Source: an uncultured Ruminococcus sp. (GTDB lineage: Bacteria; Bacillota; Clostridia; Oscillospirales; Ruminococcaceae). Taken from it: a DNA stretch of 9,184 nucleotides. The stretch spans positions 1 to 9,184 of the forward strand of contig CALANW010000138.1 of NCBI GenBank assembly GCA_937926145.1. Reading direction: 5' to 3'. Below are positions 1 through 5,661 of this stretch, piece by piece. Positions within the stretch are counted from its first letter, which is position 1. The number at the start of each line of letters is the position of its first letter. The notes beneath the pieces were generated by a model. The model made no database searches. It was given only the letters and a program-made list of their open reading frames with translations, and had not been told where the DNA came from. The position numbers were made by a program, and so were the translations under genes.

Positions 1-128
1 GTGCATATGGGGCGCTGCCCCTCGACCCCGCAAGCTGTGCTCAGCTTGACCAGCTGCTTGGCTTCGCGATGCCTGACAGATGTTAGCTTTGCAAAAATTC
101 CGCATTCCGAATTCCTAATTCCGAATTT
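1..128 (+). repeat. Intergenic repeat, copy A (about 128 bp)
   Basis: This copy is collinear, without gaps, with the reverse complement of 9023-9150 (about ten mismatches by eye) and shares both end modules with 5997-6128. Modules in order: a GGGGCGCTGCCCC palindrome near 9-21, a hairpin CAAGCTG-tgct-CAGCTTG near 31-48, a variable middle, and a tail rich in ATTCCGAATT-like blocks at about 91-128. It ends 3 nt from the bofA stop codon. It may continue left of the window. The short open frames in it are products of the repeat, not genes. Its function is unknown; it resembles a non-autonomous mobile or REP-like family. Confidence 0.85.
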
Positions 129-131
129 AAC

Positions 132-407
132 TCAAACCGCCCCGAAATGGCTCATTAAAGCCACAATAATCACCCCGGGGATACCGAGTATCAACGACAG
201 TACAGCCGTAAAAAAGTTCAGCGGCACGGAAAAGCCGACATATCCCCCGAAAAAATGAAGCAGAGTGAGGAACGCCGCTCCCGAACTCATTCCGAAAAAT
301 GCAGTTTTTGCAGGCTTGGCGCTTCTAAGATAATGCACTGTCATCGCTATCGCCGAAACGATGACTGCTATGTAAAAAATGATACTCCCTATCTCTTCCG
401 TGTTCAT
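132..407 (-). CDS. bofA: BofA-family pro-sigma-K processing inhibitor
   Basis: This 91-residue small membrane protein has the usual BofA length (about 87 in Bacillus). There is one hydrophobic segment at about residues 7-26 and a second, longer one at about 57-86. The C-terminal half carries the family signature: a Gly-rich stretch, then VPLNFFTAV (N64, T67) and LGIPGV. In Bacillus, BofA sits in the outer forespore membrane and holds the intramembrane protease SpoIVFB inactive until engulfment signals arrive, delaying sigma-K activation. The N..T pair matches residues known to matter in Bacillus BofA. Where many BofA proteins have an Asn before the Gly-Gly, this one appears to have H51. The start overlaps the stop of the preceding gene in an ATGA, implying translational coupling, and the DUF2508 neighbour supports the call. 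It identifies the host as a probable spore former. Confidence 0.82.
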   Translation of the reverse strand: MNTEEIGSIIFYIAVIVSAIAMTVHYLRSAKPAKTAFFGMSSGAAFLTLLHFFGGYVGFSVPLNFFTAVLSLILGIPGVIIVALMSHFGAV

Positions 408-670
408 TTCAGCACCGTCCTCCCCGTTATGCCCTGCGCGCGCGCACGTTTCATCAGATACGCATACCGCGAGCGAAGCGCAAGCTCCTCGTATATAGCC
501 GCCTCGATGAGGTCGCTGTCCGTGACTAAATTGAATATCCTGCGGCAGTGCGAAAGCTCGCTCACTATCTCGTCGATATCGGCGAGTATCTCCTCGCTGT
601 CGTTCGGTTCGGGCGGCTTACCCGTCAGGATACAGGAAACTCGGCTGAAAAATTCTTTTGCTTTCGACAT
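404..670 (-). CDS. DUF2508 / YaaL-like small protein
   Basis: This is an 88-residue soluble protein of unknown biochemical function. Its core, about residues 46-75, has the pattern F-x(6)-DLIEAAIYEE followed by RYAYL and a basic helix end, which is the YaaL/DUF2508 pattern. In Bacillus the order recR-yaaL-bofA is conserved; here recR is absent from the upstream side and a Pro/Gln-rich gene takes its place. The gene overlaps bofA by 4 nt, so the two are almost certainly cotranscribed. The ATG at 670 is preceded by AAAGGA about 11-12 nt upstream, an acceptable if slightly long spacing. There is no signal peptide or membrane segment. A role linked to sporulation is inferred only from linkage to bofA. 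Confidence 0.75.
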   Translation of the reverse strand: MSKAKEFFSRVSCILTGKPPEPNDSEEILADIDEIVSELSHCRRIFNLVTDSDLIEAAIYEELALRSRYAYLMKRARAQGITGRTVLK

Positions 671-698
671 TTATATCACGTTCCTTTAAAAAATTAGG

Positions 699-772
699 AA
701 AAAGCTGATCAAATCAAAGAGTTCTATTTGCCGTTTTGGGAAATGGCAAAAACGTATTATCGGCTTATCAGC
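699..772 (-). terminator. Structured intergenic region, possible leftward terminator
   Basis: Read leftward, GCTGAT (772-767) just after the stop of the gene at 779 can pair with ATCAGC (709-704), which is followed by TTTTT (703-699). Between them a second hairpin TTTGCC/GGCAAA (750-745 with 732-727) can form, giving a branched structure. The outer stem has only 6 bp and the T-run is short, so termination may be weak or the structure may be an attenuator between the Pro/Gln-rich gene and the DUF2508-bofA pair. Confidence 0.3.
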
Positions 773-778
773 GTTTTC

Positions 779-1342
779 TTAAAATAATATATACAGCAAA
801 GCCAATATAAGCTTTGTATCGGCTTTTTCTTTCACAAGCACGGCGGCAAGCGCGGCGATGAGAGCGGTATCGGAATCTATCGGTATCGGCAGGAGCGAGC
901 CTTGTTTGTTCGGCTCACGGCTCGGCGGCTTAGGCGGCTCGGGTCTTGGCGGCGGAGGGACGAACTGCTGAGGAGGTCTTTGTCTGCTGTTCCCTACCGC
1001 TTCAAAACGCGGTTTCTGCGGCTGATTCGGGGCGTTCATTTGCATATTCCGAGGAGAATTGTTCCGAAACGGAACATTCTGCCGCTGAAGCTGAGCGTTC
1101 GGCATAAAATTCTGCATCGGAGTGTTCCGATTTGGAACATTCTGCGGCATATTCTGCCGAGGGGGTGCTGTCGGTCGGTTTTGGAACTGCTTATCCTGCG
1201 GAGAGGGGCGGTTTTGCGCAGACTGCGGCTGATTCCTCTGCTGAAAATAGCGGTTGCTTTGTTCAAGAAGTCCCTGCGTCAACTTATTCATCTCCCCGAC
1301 CCGTTTTTCCGCCATTGTGATGCTTTTATTGCTGTTTTCCAT
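779..1342 (-). CDS. Pro/Gln/Asn-rich protein with conserved-looking C-terminal helix
   Basis: I do not recognise a named family for this 187-residue protein. It has three parts. Residues 1-35 form a charged amphipathic helix with no signal peptide. Residues about 36-150 are low complexity and probably disordered, full of Q, N, P and R, with recurring QNVP/QNMP/RNxP units (the DNA repeats GGAACATTCTG near 1070 and 1133). Residues about 155-187 read DSDTALIAALAAVLVKEKAD then a hydrophobic Leu-rich end; this acidic-start, Leu-rich short C-terminus is a pattern I associate with uncharacterised clostridial small proteins. The start ATG at 1342 has CGGAG about 11 nt upstream, and the gene follows the one at 1358-1705 by 15 nt, so they form an operon. 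The high-arginine open frame on the opposite strand is a composition artefact. Function unknown; a surface or spore-coat-associated role is possible but unsupported. Confidence 0.65.
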   Translation of the reverse strand: MENSNKSITMAEKRVGEMNKLTQGLLEQSNRYFQQRNQPQSAQNRPSPQDKQFQNRPTAPPRQNMPQNVPNRNTPMQNFMPNAQLQRQNVPFRNNSPRNMQMNAPNQPQKPRFEAVGNSRQRPPQQFVPPPPRPEPPKPPSREPNKQGSLLPIPIDSDTALIAALAAVLVKEKADTKLILALLYILF

Positions 1343-1357
1343 AGGCTTTTTGCTCCG

Positions 1358-1705
1358 TTAGAAAAGATTCCCGAGCGCGCCGTTCTCTTTGAGCTCGGAA
1401 TAAATATTATAAAGCCGCAGAAGCTTGACGGCTTTGTCAACGCGCGGCTGTTTGTCCTCAGAGAGAAGCGGTTTCAGCGCGATGAGCAGGTCGCAGTTCT
1501 TGTCGTTTTTGGAAAGTCCCGACATCAGGCTCATCAGCGCCGCAGGATTTATCGGCATATCACCGTCCGACTGCGGCGGCTTGCTTTTGTGCGAAGCTTC
1601 GGACGTATCGGAAGTGCCGCCGAACATCGCCGCAAGCTCCTTTATCTGCTGCATACTTTCCTCATCGGACAGCAGCGATTGGATCTTTTCGCTCATATCG
1701 TCCAA
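1358..1705 (-). CDS. Conserved-looking hypothetical soluble protein, TTG start
   Basis: This protein has about 115 residues and no recognised domain. The N-terminus is an amphipathic helix (MSEKIQSLLSDEESMQQIKE), followed by a polar Ser/Lys/Pro linker. The C-terminal half reads DLLIALKPLLSEDKQPRVDK, then a Leu-rich helix that ends GALGNLF. Start choice: the longest frame begins at a GTG (1714), but that GTG lies inside the Shine-Dalgarno GGGAGGTG, so it cannot be used with it. TTG at 1705 lies about 6 nt after the SD and is the best start; ATG at 1696 would be about 15 nt away. The following gene starts 15 nt downstream. The LxALKPxLSxxxxxxxDKAVKLLRL pattern looks like a family recurring in Ruminococcus-like genomes next to sporulation genes; this is recollection of type, not a search result. 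Confidence 0.7.
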   Translation of the reverse strand: MDDMSEKIQSLLSDEESMQQIKELAAMFGGTSDTSEASHKSKPPQSDGDMPINPAALMSLMSGLSKNDKNCDLLIALKPLLSEDKQPRVDKAVKLLRLYNIYSELKENGALGNLF

Positions 1706-1746
1706 AGCAAGCACCTCCCACGTCTTGATCTTTTAGAAAAATAAGT

Positions 1747-1776
1747 ATTATACTAAACACCATTTAAAATTTGGAA
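1747..1776 (-). promoter_or_regulatory. Candidate leftward promoter at edge of the inverted-repeat element
   Basis: Read leftward there is a perfect TATAAT (1752-1747), partly inside the terminal inverted repeat at 1751-1762. The best -35 about 18 bp upstream is TTCCAA (1776-1771), a poor match to TTGACA. It would give a 5' UTR of roughly 35 nt for the gene starting at 1705. If used, the element supplies the promoter of the two-gene unit 1705-779. Confidence 0.35.
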
Positions 1777-1867
1777 AAAATCAAGCCGACAATCTCGTAG
1801 CTGTTTTTAACAGGTTTATATTGGATTTCGGCGCAGATTTTTTCCTGTATTTTATTGGTGTTTAGTA
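1751..1867. mobile_element. MITE-like 117-bp imperfect inverted repeat
   Basis: The outer 12 bp TACTAAACACCA (1751-1762) and TGGTGTTTAGTA (1856-1867) are perfect inverted copies. Pairing continues inward imperfectly: GGAAAAAATC (1773-1782) with GATTTTTTCC (1836-1845), GCCGA (1785-1789) with TCGGC (1828-1832), and AATC (1791-1794) with GATT (1824-1827). A small apical hairpin CTGTT-ttt-AACAG lies at 1801-1813. Both termini read TA-CTAAACACC inward, as expected of a TA-targeted non-autonomous element (IS630/mariner-like), but no transposase is present, so this is inference. It could instead be a long structured RNA spacer. The right end abuts the TAA stop of the gene at 1868. Confidence 0.5.
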
Positions 1868-2113
1868 TTATTTTCCGCCCGTAAGCTTGTTGTAGAGCGC
1901 CTTTGCCTGCGGACTGCTCATAAACTGTTCGAGAGCGGTCGGGTTGCTGATGATGCGGTTGAACATTGCTTCATCGGCAGGCTTCATATTTTTCAGTGCG
2001 GAGTCGAATTTTCCTGCTTCAAGCTCGGCACGAAGCTTATCTTTCGGAACGCCGAGCTTTCGGCTTACAACATCGAGAAGCTCATTCATATTTTTCTTGT
2101 TGAAATCGGTCAT
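1868..2113 (-). CDS. Small hypothetical soluble protein (81 aa)
   Basis: I do not recognise a named domain. The frame extends further upstream, but ATG at 2113 is preceded by GGAGGA with 7-nt spacing and is clearly the start; the upstream residues would be translated intergenic DNA. The protein starts MTDFNKKNMNELLDVVSRKL, then GVPKDKLRAELEAGKFDSAL, and ends in a helix FNRIISNPTALEQF followed by SSPQAKALYNKLTGGK. It is predicted all-helical and cytoplasmic. The ISNPTALEQFMSSPQAKALY segment resembles the N-terminal helix logic of its neighbour at 1358-1705 (LLSDEESMQQIKELA), so the two may act together or share ancestry. Its stop codon directly touches the inverted-repeat element at 1751-1867. 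It diverges from the metallophosphoesterase gene at 2283. Confidence 0.72.
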   Translation of the reverse strand: MTDFNKKNMNELLDVVSRKLGVPKDKLRAELEAGKFDSALKNMKPADEAMFNRIISNPTALEQFMSSPQAKALYNKLTGGK

Positions 2114-2178
2114 AAAAAGTTCCTCCAAAGACAAAAAGAATAAATTCACGGATTGCTCTTTATTTTCCTTATATTTTA

Positions 2179-2187
2179 TGATATAAT
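2179..2187 (+). promoter_or_regulatory. Extended -10 promoter for the 2283-5350 operon
   Basis: TG-A-TATAAT is a perfect extended -10. No good -35 hexamer lies 16-18 bp upstream, which extended -10 promoters can tolerate. Transcription would begin near 2194 and give a 5' UTR of about 90 nt. The region is AT-rich and divergent with the gene at 2113. Confidence 0.45.
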
Positions 2188-2220
2188 TTATCCTGATAGA
2201 ATAGCCGCTGAAATTCAAAC

Positions 2221-2251
2221 GCTGAATGACGGCTGTTGAATTCAGCATTTT
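2221..2251 (+). promoter_or_regulatory. Hairpin plus T-run in the 5' UTR (possible attenuator)
   Basis: GCTGAAT (2221-2227) pairs with ATTCAGC (2240-2246) around a 12-nt loop and is followed by ATTTTTAT. It lies between the candidate promoter at 2179 and the GTG start at 2283, so it could act as a weak attenuator. The stem is only 7 bp and AT-containing; I see no known riboswitch consensus. Confidence 0.25.
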
Positions 2252-2282
2252 TATATTATTGTATGCAAAGGGGAGAAAAATT

Positions 2283-2780
2283 GTGAGGATAGTTGTAATG
2301 TCCGACTCACACGGAAAAACGGGTGCTGTGAGCGATATCGTTGACAGCAATCTCGGAAAGGCGCAGATGTTCATTCATCTCGGCGACGGCGAAAATGAGA
2401 CCGATTATATTATGGCGGAATATCCGCATATCGATATGCGCAGGGTCGCAGGCAACTGCGATTATTGCAGCAGACTGCCGCTTTCAACAGTTATCGACGT
2501 GGACGGTGCAAGGATCTTCGCCGCACATGGCCATTCCTACGGCGTAAAAGGCGGACTTGAACGTATCACCGCCGCGGCAAAGCAGAACGACTGCAACATT
2601 GTCCTCTTCGGGCATACGCACGAACGCTTCCTGCATTATGAGAACGGGATATATTATATGAACCCCGGAAGCTGTGCACAGCCGCGTGACGGTAAAAGTC
2701 CCTCTTACGGCTATATTGACATTACGGAAAGCGGAATTTTTACCGCTATAGTCGATCTTAAATATTCTTGGGAGAAATAA
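2283..2780 (+). CDS. YfcE/MJ0936-type metallophosphoesterase
   Basis: This 165-residue enzyme is a cytoplasmic calcineurin-like phosphodiesterase. The two-metal centre motifs are in canonical order: D8-S-H10, G34-D35, the GNCD motif (N58), H82-G-H84, and G110-H-T-H113. The ending YYMNPGS (about 124-130) is typical of the YfcE/Vps29-like subgroup (PF12850 type). Such enzymes hydrolyse phosphodiesters in a divalent-metal-dependent way; the natural substrate is usually unknown. The start is GTG at 2283, with GGGGAG 7 nt upstream; the longer frame from ATG 2226 has no SD and would add a non-homologous tail. In many Firmicutes the homologue follows rdgB; that neighbour is not seen here. The next gene starts 2 nt after its stop, with its SD inside this gene, so the two are cotranscribed. 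Confidence 0.9.
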   Translation: MRIVVMSDSHGKTGAVSDIVDSNLGKAQMFIHLGDGENETDYIMAEYPHIDMRRVAGNCDYCSRLPLSTVIDVDGARIFAAHGHSYGVKGGLERITAAAKQNDCNIVLFGHTHERFLHYENGIYYMNPGSCAQPRDGKSPSYGYIDITESGIFTAIVDLKYSWEK

Positions 2781-2782
2781 TT

Positions 2783-4057
2783 ATGAACAAACTCAGATTA
2801 ACAAGCTTTTTAGCCGCAGCCGCTATGTGCGTTTCGCTTTTTTCGGCTTGTGGAAACAGCGCAAATAATGCAGAGCCGACAGAAAACGCAGAAACCGCTC
2901 AGACAGCCGAAGCCGTAACTTTTTCCTATCCATTGATAGAGGACGATGCGAGCCTTTCCGAAGCGGAGAAGCAAATGCTTTCGACTTCGCTCGTTTCGGT
3001 CGGCAATACGCATAGGCTCAACGAGAAGCTCAAAACGCTCGAAAACGGCGGAGAGATAACGCTCGGCTTCATCGGCGGCTCTATAACTTACGGTTATACC
3101 GTTCAGCCCGATGAATGTTTCGCAAGCAAAGTAACCGATCTGCTCAAAGAAAGATATCCGAGCGGCACGGTGAACTACGTCAATAAGGGCATAAGCGGAA
3201 CGCCGTCAATTCTCGGAAATCTTCGCCTGAAGCGCGACATTCTCGACAACAATGCGGATATAATTTTTGTCGAATATGCTGTTAATGACGGTATGGAAAC
3301 CGACTATAAGGAAAGCTATGAATCCCTCGTCAGAACCGCGCTCGAGCAGGAAAACGAGCCTGCCGTTGTGCTTATTCTCAACCGCACAAAAGAGGGACAC
3401 TCCGCGCAGGAGTATATGAAAAATATCGGCGAATTCTACTCGCTCCCGATGATAAGCACGGCTGACGCTCTCACCGAGGCTCTCGACAACGGAACTATAA
3501 AGTGGGAGGACTACTACAACGATTCCTCGCACCCGAACCCGAACGGTCACGAGCTTTTCTGCAAGCTCATCGCACACGCCTTTGATGAGTCGCTGAAAGT
3601 GCAGTCGGACGAATATGTTCTCCCTGCGGAAAGTATATTCGGCGCGCCTTACGAAAATGCCGTTCTTATCGAAGCGGACTATGACGGCTCAAACAGCAAT
3701 TTCACAATGGAGTCGCTCGGAAGCTTTACGAATTCTTCGTCAGCGGACGGCTTCACCAAAGGCTGGTCGTTCGATAAAGCAACGAACGAGCCGATGAAGT
3801 TCAGGGTCAACGCAAACGGACTTTTCATAATATGCCGAAGAAACAACAACGCTTCAATGGGCAAATTTGAGGTCTATATCAACGGGGCAAGGGCAAAGGT
3901 CGTTGACACGAACCAGAGCGACGGCTGGGGCGATCCTTACGCATTTAAAATAATAAAATGGCAGGAAACAAAGGATATGGAGATCGAGATCCGCCCTGCC
4001 GAAGATTCACTCGAGAAGAACATCGATATCCTCGGAATAGGATTCAGCGCAAATTAA
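2783..4057 (+). CDS. SGNH/GDSL-family hydrolase lipoprotein with C-terminal beta domain
   Basis: This is a 424-residue secreted, lipid-anchored esterase-like protein. A signal peptide ends at the lipobox FSAC with C23 as the lipidated residue, followed by a short Asn/Glu/Ala-rich linker. The SGNH blocks are all visible: block I GGSIT with the nucleophile S100, block II around NKGISG (about 135-139), block III VEYAVND with N168, and block V DSSHP with D247 and H250 as the acid/base pair. Residues about 285-424 form a further domain ending in short beta-type segments (FEVYING, MEIEIRP, IDILGIGF), probably a beta-sandwich accessory or binding domain. It is likely an acetyl- or acyl-esterase on polysaccharide or cell-wall glycan; the exact substrate cannot be read. 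ATG at 2783 has GGGAG 8 nt upstream; an upstream in-frame ATG at 2768 lacks an SD and would spoil the signal peptide. It is followed after 21 nt by a GH3 lipoprotein. Confidence 0.88.
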   Translation: MNKLRLTSFLAAAAMCVSLFSACGNSANNAEPTENAETAQTAEAVTFSYPLIEDDASLSEAEKQMLSTSLVSVGNTHRLNEKLKTLENGGEITLGFIGGSITYGYTVQPDECFASKVTDLLKERYPSGTVNYVNKGISGTPSILGNLRLKRDILDNNADIIFVEYAVNDGMETDYKESYESLVRTALEQENEPAVVLILNRTKEGHSAQEYMKNIGEFYSLPMISTADALTEALDNGTIKWEDYYNDSSHPNPNGHELFCKLIAHAFDESLKVQSDEYVLPAESIFGAPYENAVLIEADYDGSNSNFTMESLGSFTNSSSADGFTKGWSFDKATNEPMKFRVNANGLFIICRRNNNASMGKFEVYINGARAKVVDTNQSDGWGDPYAFKIIKWQETKDMEIEIRPAEDSLEKNIDILGIGFSAN

Positions 4058-4078
4058 ACCAAAAGGACAGATATCATT

Positions 4079-5350
4079 ATGAAAAAGTTCAGATCAACAT
4101 TTATTGCATTTATTGCGGCGCTCGCTTTGTGCGGCTGTACAGCGACGATTTCAAAGCCGAACTCGGAAACTGCCGCTGATACGACAATTTCAAAAACGGA
4201 AGTGACCGAAGCTTCGTCCGAAGCGGTATCGGAAAATGAAACAGCCGATGAAAACACGACCGAAACGGCGGACAATTCCGACACTCCCGAGGACGATATA
4301 ACGGGCGATGCCGAAGAACCAAACACAGAGCTTGATTTCTCGTCTGCCGAAGCGCTCCTTGCTTCAATGACGGACGAGCAGAAGGTCGGTCAGATCATCT
4401 TGGGAAGATTCCCGTCCGAGGGTGCGCCTGATACGATGAGCAAATATCACCTCGGCGGCTATACGCTCTATGCAAGCGATTTTCAGAACGAATTCCCCGA
4501 CACAATGGCGGAAAAAACGGCGAAAATTCAGGCTGCCGCTGATATCCCCGCGTTCCTCGCGACCGATGAAGAGGGCGGAACTGTAGTGCGCGTTTCAAAG
4601 TTTCCGCAGTACCGTTTAAGCCCGTTCACCTCGCAGATAGTCCTTGCCCGTGACGGCGAAGATGCAGTTCGCGATGAAAACATCGAAAAAGCGGAGCTTC
4701 TGCTTTCGCTCGGAATAAACTTCAACCTCGCGCCCGTTGCGGATATCACCGAGAATCACGGCGACTATATCTATGACCGCACATTCGGCGAAAACACCGA
4801 AAATACTGCAAAATACGTTGCCGCCGCAGTTGAGGGCATGACCGAGGGCAACATTATGAGCTGTCTGAAGCATTTCCCCGGCTACGGACCGAATGTTGAC
4901 ACTCACACGGGCAGTGCGAATGACGACCGCTCCCGTTCAAGCTTCGAGAAAACGGATTTTCTTCCGTTCCAGTCGGGAATCGATGCAGGCGCACCTGCCG
5001 TAATGGTAAATCACAACGTTGTTTCCGCGTTCGACAGTGAATCCCCTGCTTCGCTCTCCGCGGAAGTACATTCCGTGCTCCGTGACGAGCTCAATTTCGA
5101 GGGAATTATCCTCACGGACGACCTCGGAATGGACGCGATAACGAATTTTGCCGCCGAAGCTGACGAAAGCCCCTATGTTCTCGCTGTAAAAGCAGGAAAC
5201 GATATGCTCTGCACCTCGGATATTGAAAGTGCGTACAATGATGTACTTGCGGCTCTTGCCGACGGAAGAATCGATCCCGAACAGCTTGATGCAAGCGTAT
5301 TGAGGATACTCAAAGCCAAAGGCAGATTCGGAATAATTGAATTTGAATAA
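4079..5350 (+). CDS. GH3 beta-N-acetylhexosaminidase-like lipoprotein (NagZ family)
   Basis: This is a 423-residue extracellular lipoprotein. The signal peptide ends in LCGC with C20 lipidated. Residues about 21-87 form a Ser/Thr/Glu/Asp-rich linker holding the enzyme off the membrane. The GH3 TIM-barrel domain runs from about residue 88 to 423. Key motifs are ATDEEGG (161-167), LAPVADI (218-223), KHFPGYG (264-270), then D274-T-H276, the Asp-His dyad that marks beta-N-acetylglucosaminidases of the NagZ branch, and LTDDLGMDAI with the nucleophile at D347. The expected reaction is removal of terminal beta-linked N-acetylhexosamine from muropeptides, chitin fragments or host glycans. In Gram-positives NagZ-type enzymes act outside the cell in wall turnover. 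There is no second GH3 domain, as usual for NagZ. AAAGGA lies about 11 nt before the ATG. It is the last gene of the operon; a strong hairpin follows the stop. Confidence 0.92.
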   Translation: MKKFRSTFIAFIAALALCGCTATISKPNSETAADTTISKTEVTEASSEAVSENETADENTTETADNSDTPEDDITGDAEEPNTELDFSSAEALLASMTDEQKVGQIILGRFPSEGAPDTMSKYHLGGYTLYASDFQNEFPDTMAEKTAKIQAAADIPAFLATDEEGGTVVRVSKFPQYRLSPFTSQIVLARDGEDAVRDENIEKAELLLSLGINFNLAPVADITENHGDYIYDRTFGENTENTAKYVAAAVEGMTEGNIMSCLKHFPGYGPNVDTHTGSANDDRSRSSFEKTDFLPFQSGIDAGAPAVMVNHNVVSAFDSESPASLSAEVHSVLRDELNFEGIILTDDLGMDAITNFAAEADESPYVLAVKAGNDMLCTSDIESAYNDVLAALADGRIDPEQLDASVLRILKAKGRFGIIEFE

Positions 5351-5355
5351 AAAGA

Positions 5356-5403
5356 AACGCCGTAACATCTACGAGAACAAACATAGATGTTATGGCGTTA
5401 TTT
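5356..5403 (+). terminator. Intrinsic terminator of the 2283-5350 operon
   Basis: AACGCCGTAACATCTA (5356-5371) pairs with TAGATGTTATGGCGTT (5384-5399): 16 bp with one G-U, loop of 12 nt. A short AT tail (ATTT) follows, and an A-run precedes the stem, so it may also stop leftward transcription. The next promoter's -35 begins at 5402, right at the tail. Confidence 0.8.
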
Positions 5404-5430
5404 GACATTTATTGACTTGCGTGTTATACT
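5402..5430 (+). promoter_or_regulatory. Strong sigma-A promoter for the toxin-like peptide RNA
   Basis: TTGACA (5402-5407), a 17-bp spacer and TATACT (5425-5430) form a near-consensus promoter. Transcription would start near 5437, giving an RNA of about 220 nt up to the terminator ending at 5657. Confidence 0.82.
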
Positions 5431-5443
5431 AAAAATATGTCAC

Positions 5444-5477
5444 CATCTCCTTATCCGTTTAACAACGAAAGGAGGTG
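5444..5477 (+). promoter_or_regulatory. Stem sequestering the toxin Shine-Dalgarno
   Basis: CATCTCCTT (5444-5452) can pair with AAGGAGGTG (5469-5477): nine consecutive pairs with one G-U and a 16-nt loop. The paired right arm is the ribosome binding site of the GTG at 5484. This should keep translation of the peptide low until the structure opens, as known for the 5' stem-loop of the par/Fst toxin mRNA. Confidence 0.65.
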
Positions 5478-5504
5478 AAAATAGTGGATATTGCAAGTTT
5501 TGTA
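5478..5504 (+). repeat. Direct repeat, toxin-side copy (DR1)
   Basis: AAAATAGTGGAT (5478-5489) and CAAGTTTTGTA (5494-5504), split by ATTG, recur without the split at 5662-5684. This copy covers the toxin GTG start and the next six codons. It matches the role of the DRa/DRb repeats of the par family, where repeats give sense and antisense RNAs their complementarity. Confidence 0.85.
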
Positions 5505-5594
5505 GAATCGTTTCTTATTTCCGTTTTGGCGGGTGTAATCGCAAGTTTTATTTACGAAAGTATCCGCAAGTGGCTGAACGGTCGAAAGAAATAA
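5484..5594 (+). CDS. Fst-like type I toxin candidate, 36-aa hydrophobic peptide
   Basis: The peptide reads VDIASFVESFLISVLAGVIA, continues SFIYESIRKW, and ends LNGRKK (the first residue would be Met). It has one transmembrane segment at about residues 8-25 and a short basic C-terminus with the pattern IxxWLxxRxxK, which recalls the Fst/Ldr family of membrane-acting type I toxins (Fst itself has 33 residues). The GTG start at 5484 has a very strong AAAGGAGG site with 8-nt spacing. Context is the main evidence: its own consensus promoter, a stem hiding the SD, a bidirectional terminator right after the gene, a convergent promoter, and a direct repeat linking the two RNAs. A small holin-like or membrane peptide without an antitoxin role is the alternative. 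Primary-sequence similarity to Fst is weak, so family membership is inferred. Confidence 0.75.
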   Translation: MDIASFVESFLISVLAGVIASFIYESIRKWLNGRKK

Positions 5595-5612
5595 AAGAGG
5601 TGACACAGCCCG

Positions 5613-5657
5613 AAAAAATCCCCCCACAGATCACGACTCTGTGGGGGGACTTTTTTT
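5613..5657. terminator. Shared bidirectional terminator
   Basis: TCCCCCCACAGA (5619-5630) pairs perfectly with TCTGTGGGGGGA (5638-5649), 12 bp, loop TCACGAC. Rightward it is followed by seven T (5651-5657). Leftward it is followed by six T (complement of A 5613-5618). It therefore should stop both the toxin mRNA and the convergent RNA. Confidence 0.9.
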
Positions 5658-5661
5658 GTGA

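Noticed and set aside
1..258. Open frame at the left edge and its counterparts at 5997-6323 and 8866-9162
   Set aside because: All start in the repeat family and share its translated sequence; they reflect the repeat, not a protein family.
255..689. Rightward open frame of 144 codons opposite bofA and DUF2508
   Set aside because: It overlaps two recognisable family members on the other strand and has no SD.
1706..1714. GTG at 1714 as start of the gene ending at 1358
   Set aside because: The GTG is part of the GGGAGGTG ribosome binding site itself; TTG at 1705 has proper spacing.
902..1744. Long rightward open frame of 280 codons, Arg-rich
   Set aside because: It is the shadow of the Pro/Gln-rich gene and its neighbour on the other strand; there is no ribosome binding site, composition is implausible, and the leftward genes have SDs and operon spacing.
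1751..1867. Inverted repeat as an ordinary intrinsic terminator
   Set aside because: Neither outer end is followed by a T-run and the perfect 12 bp lie at the extreme ends, which fits a mobile element better.
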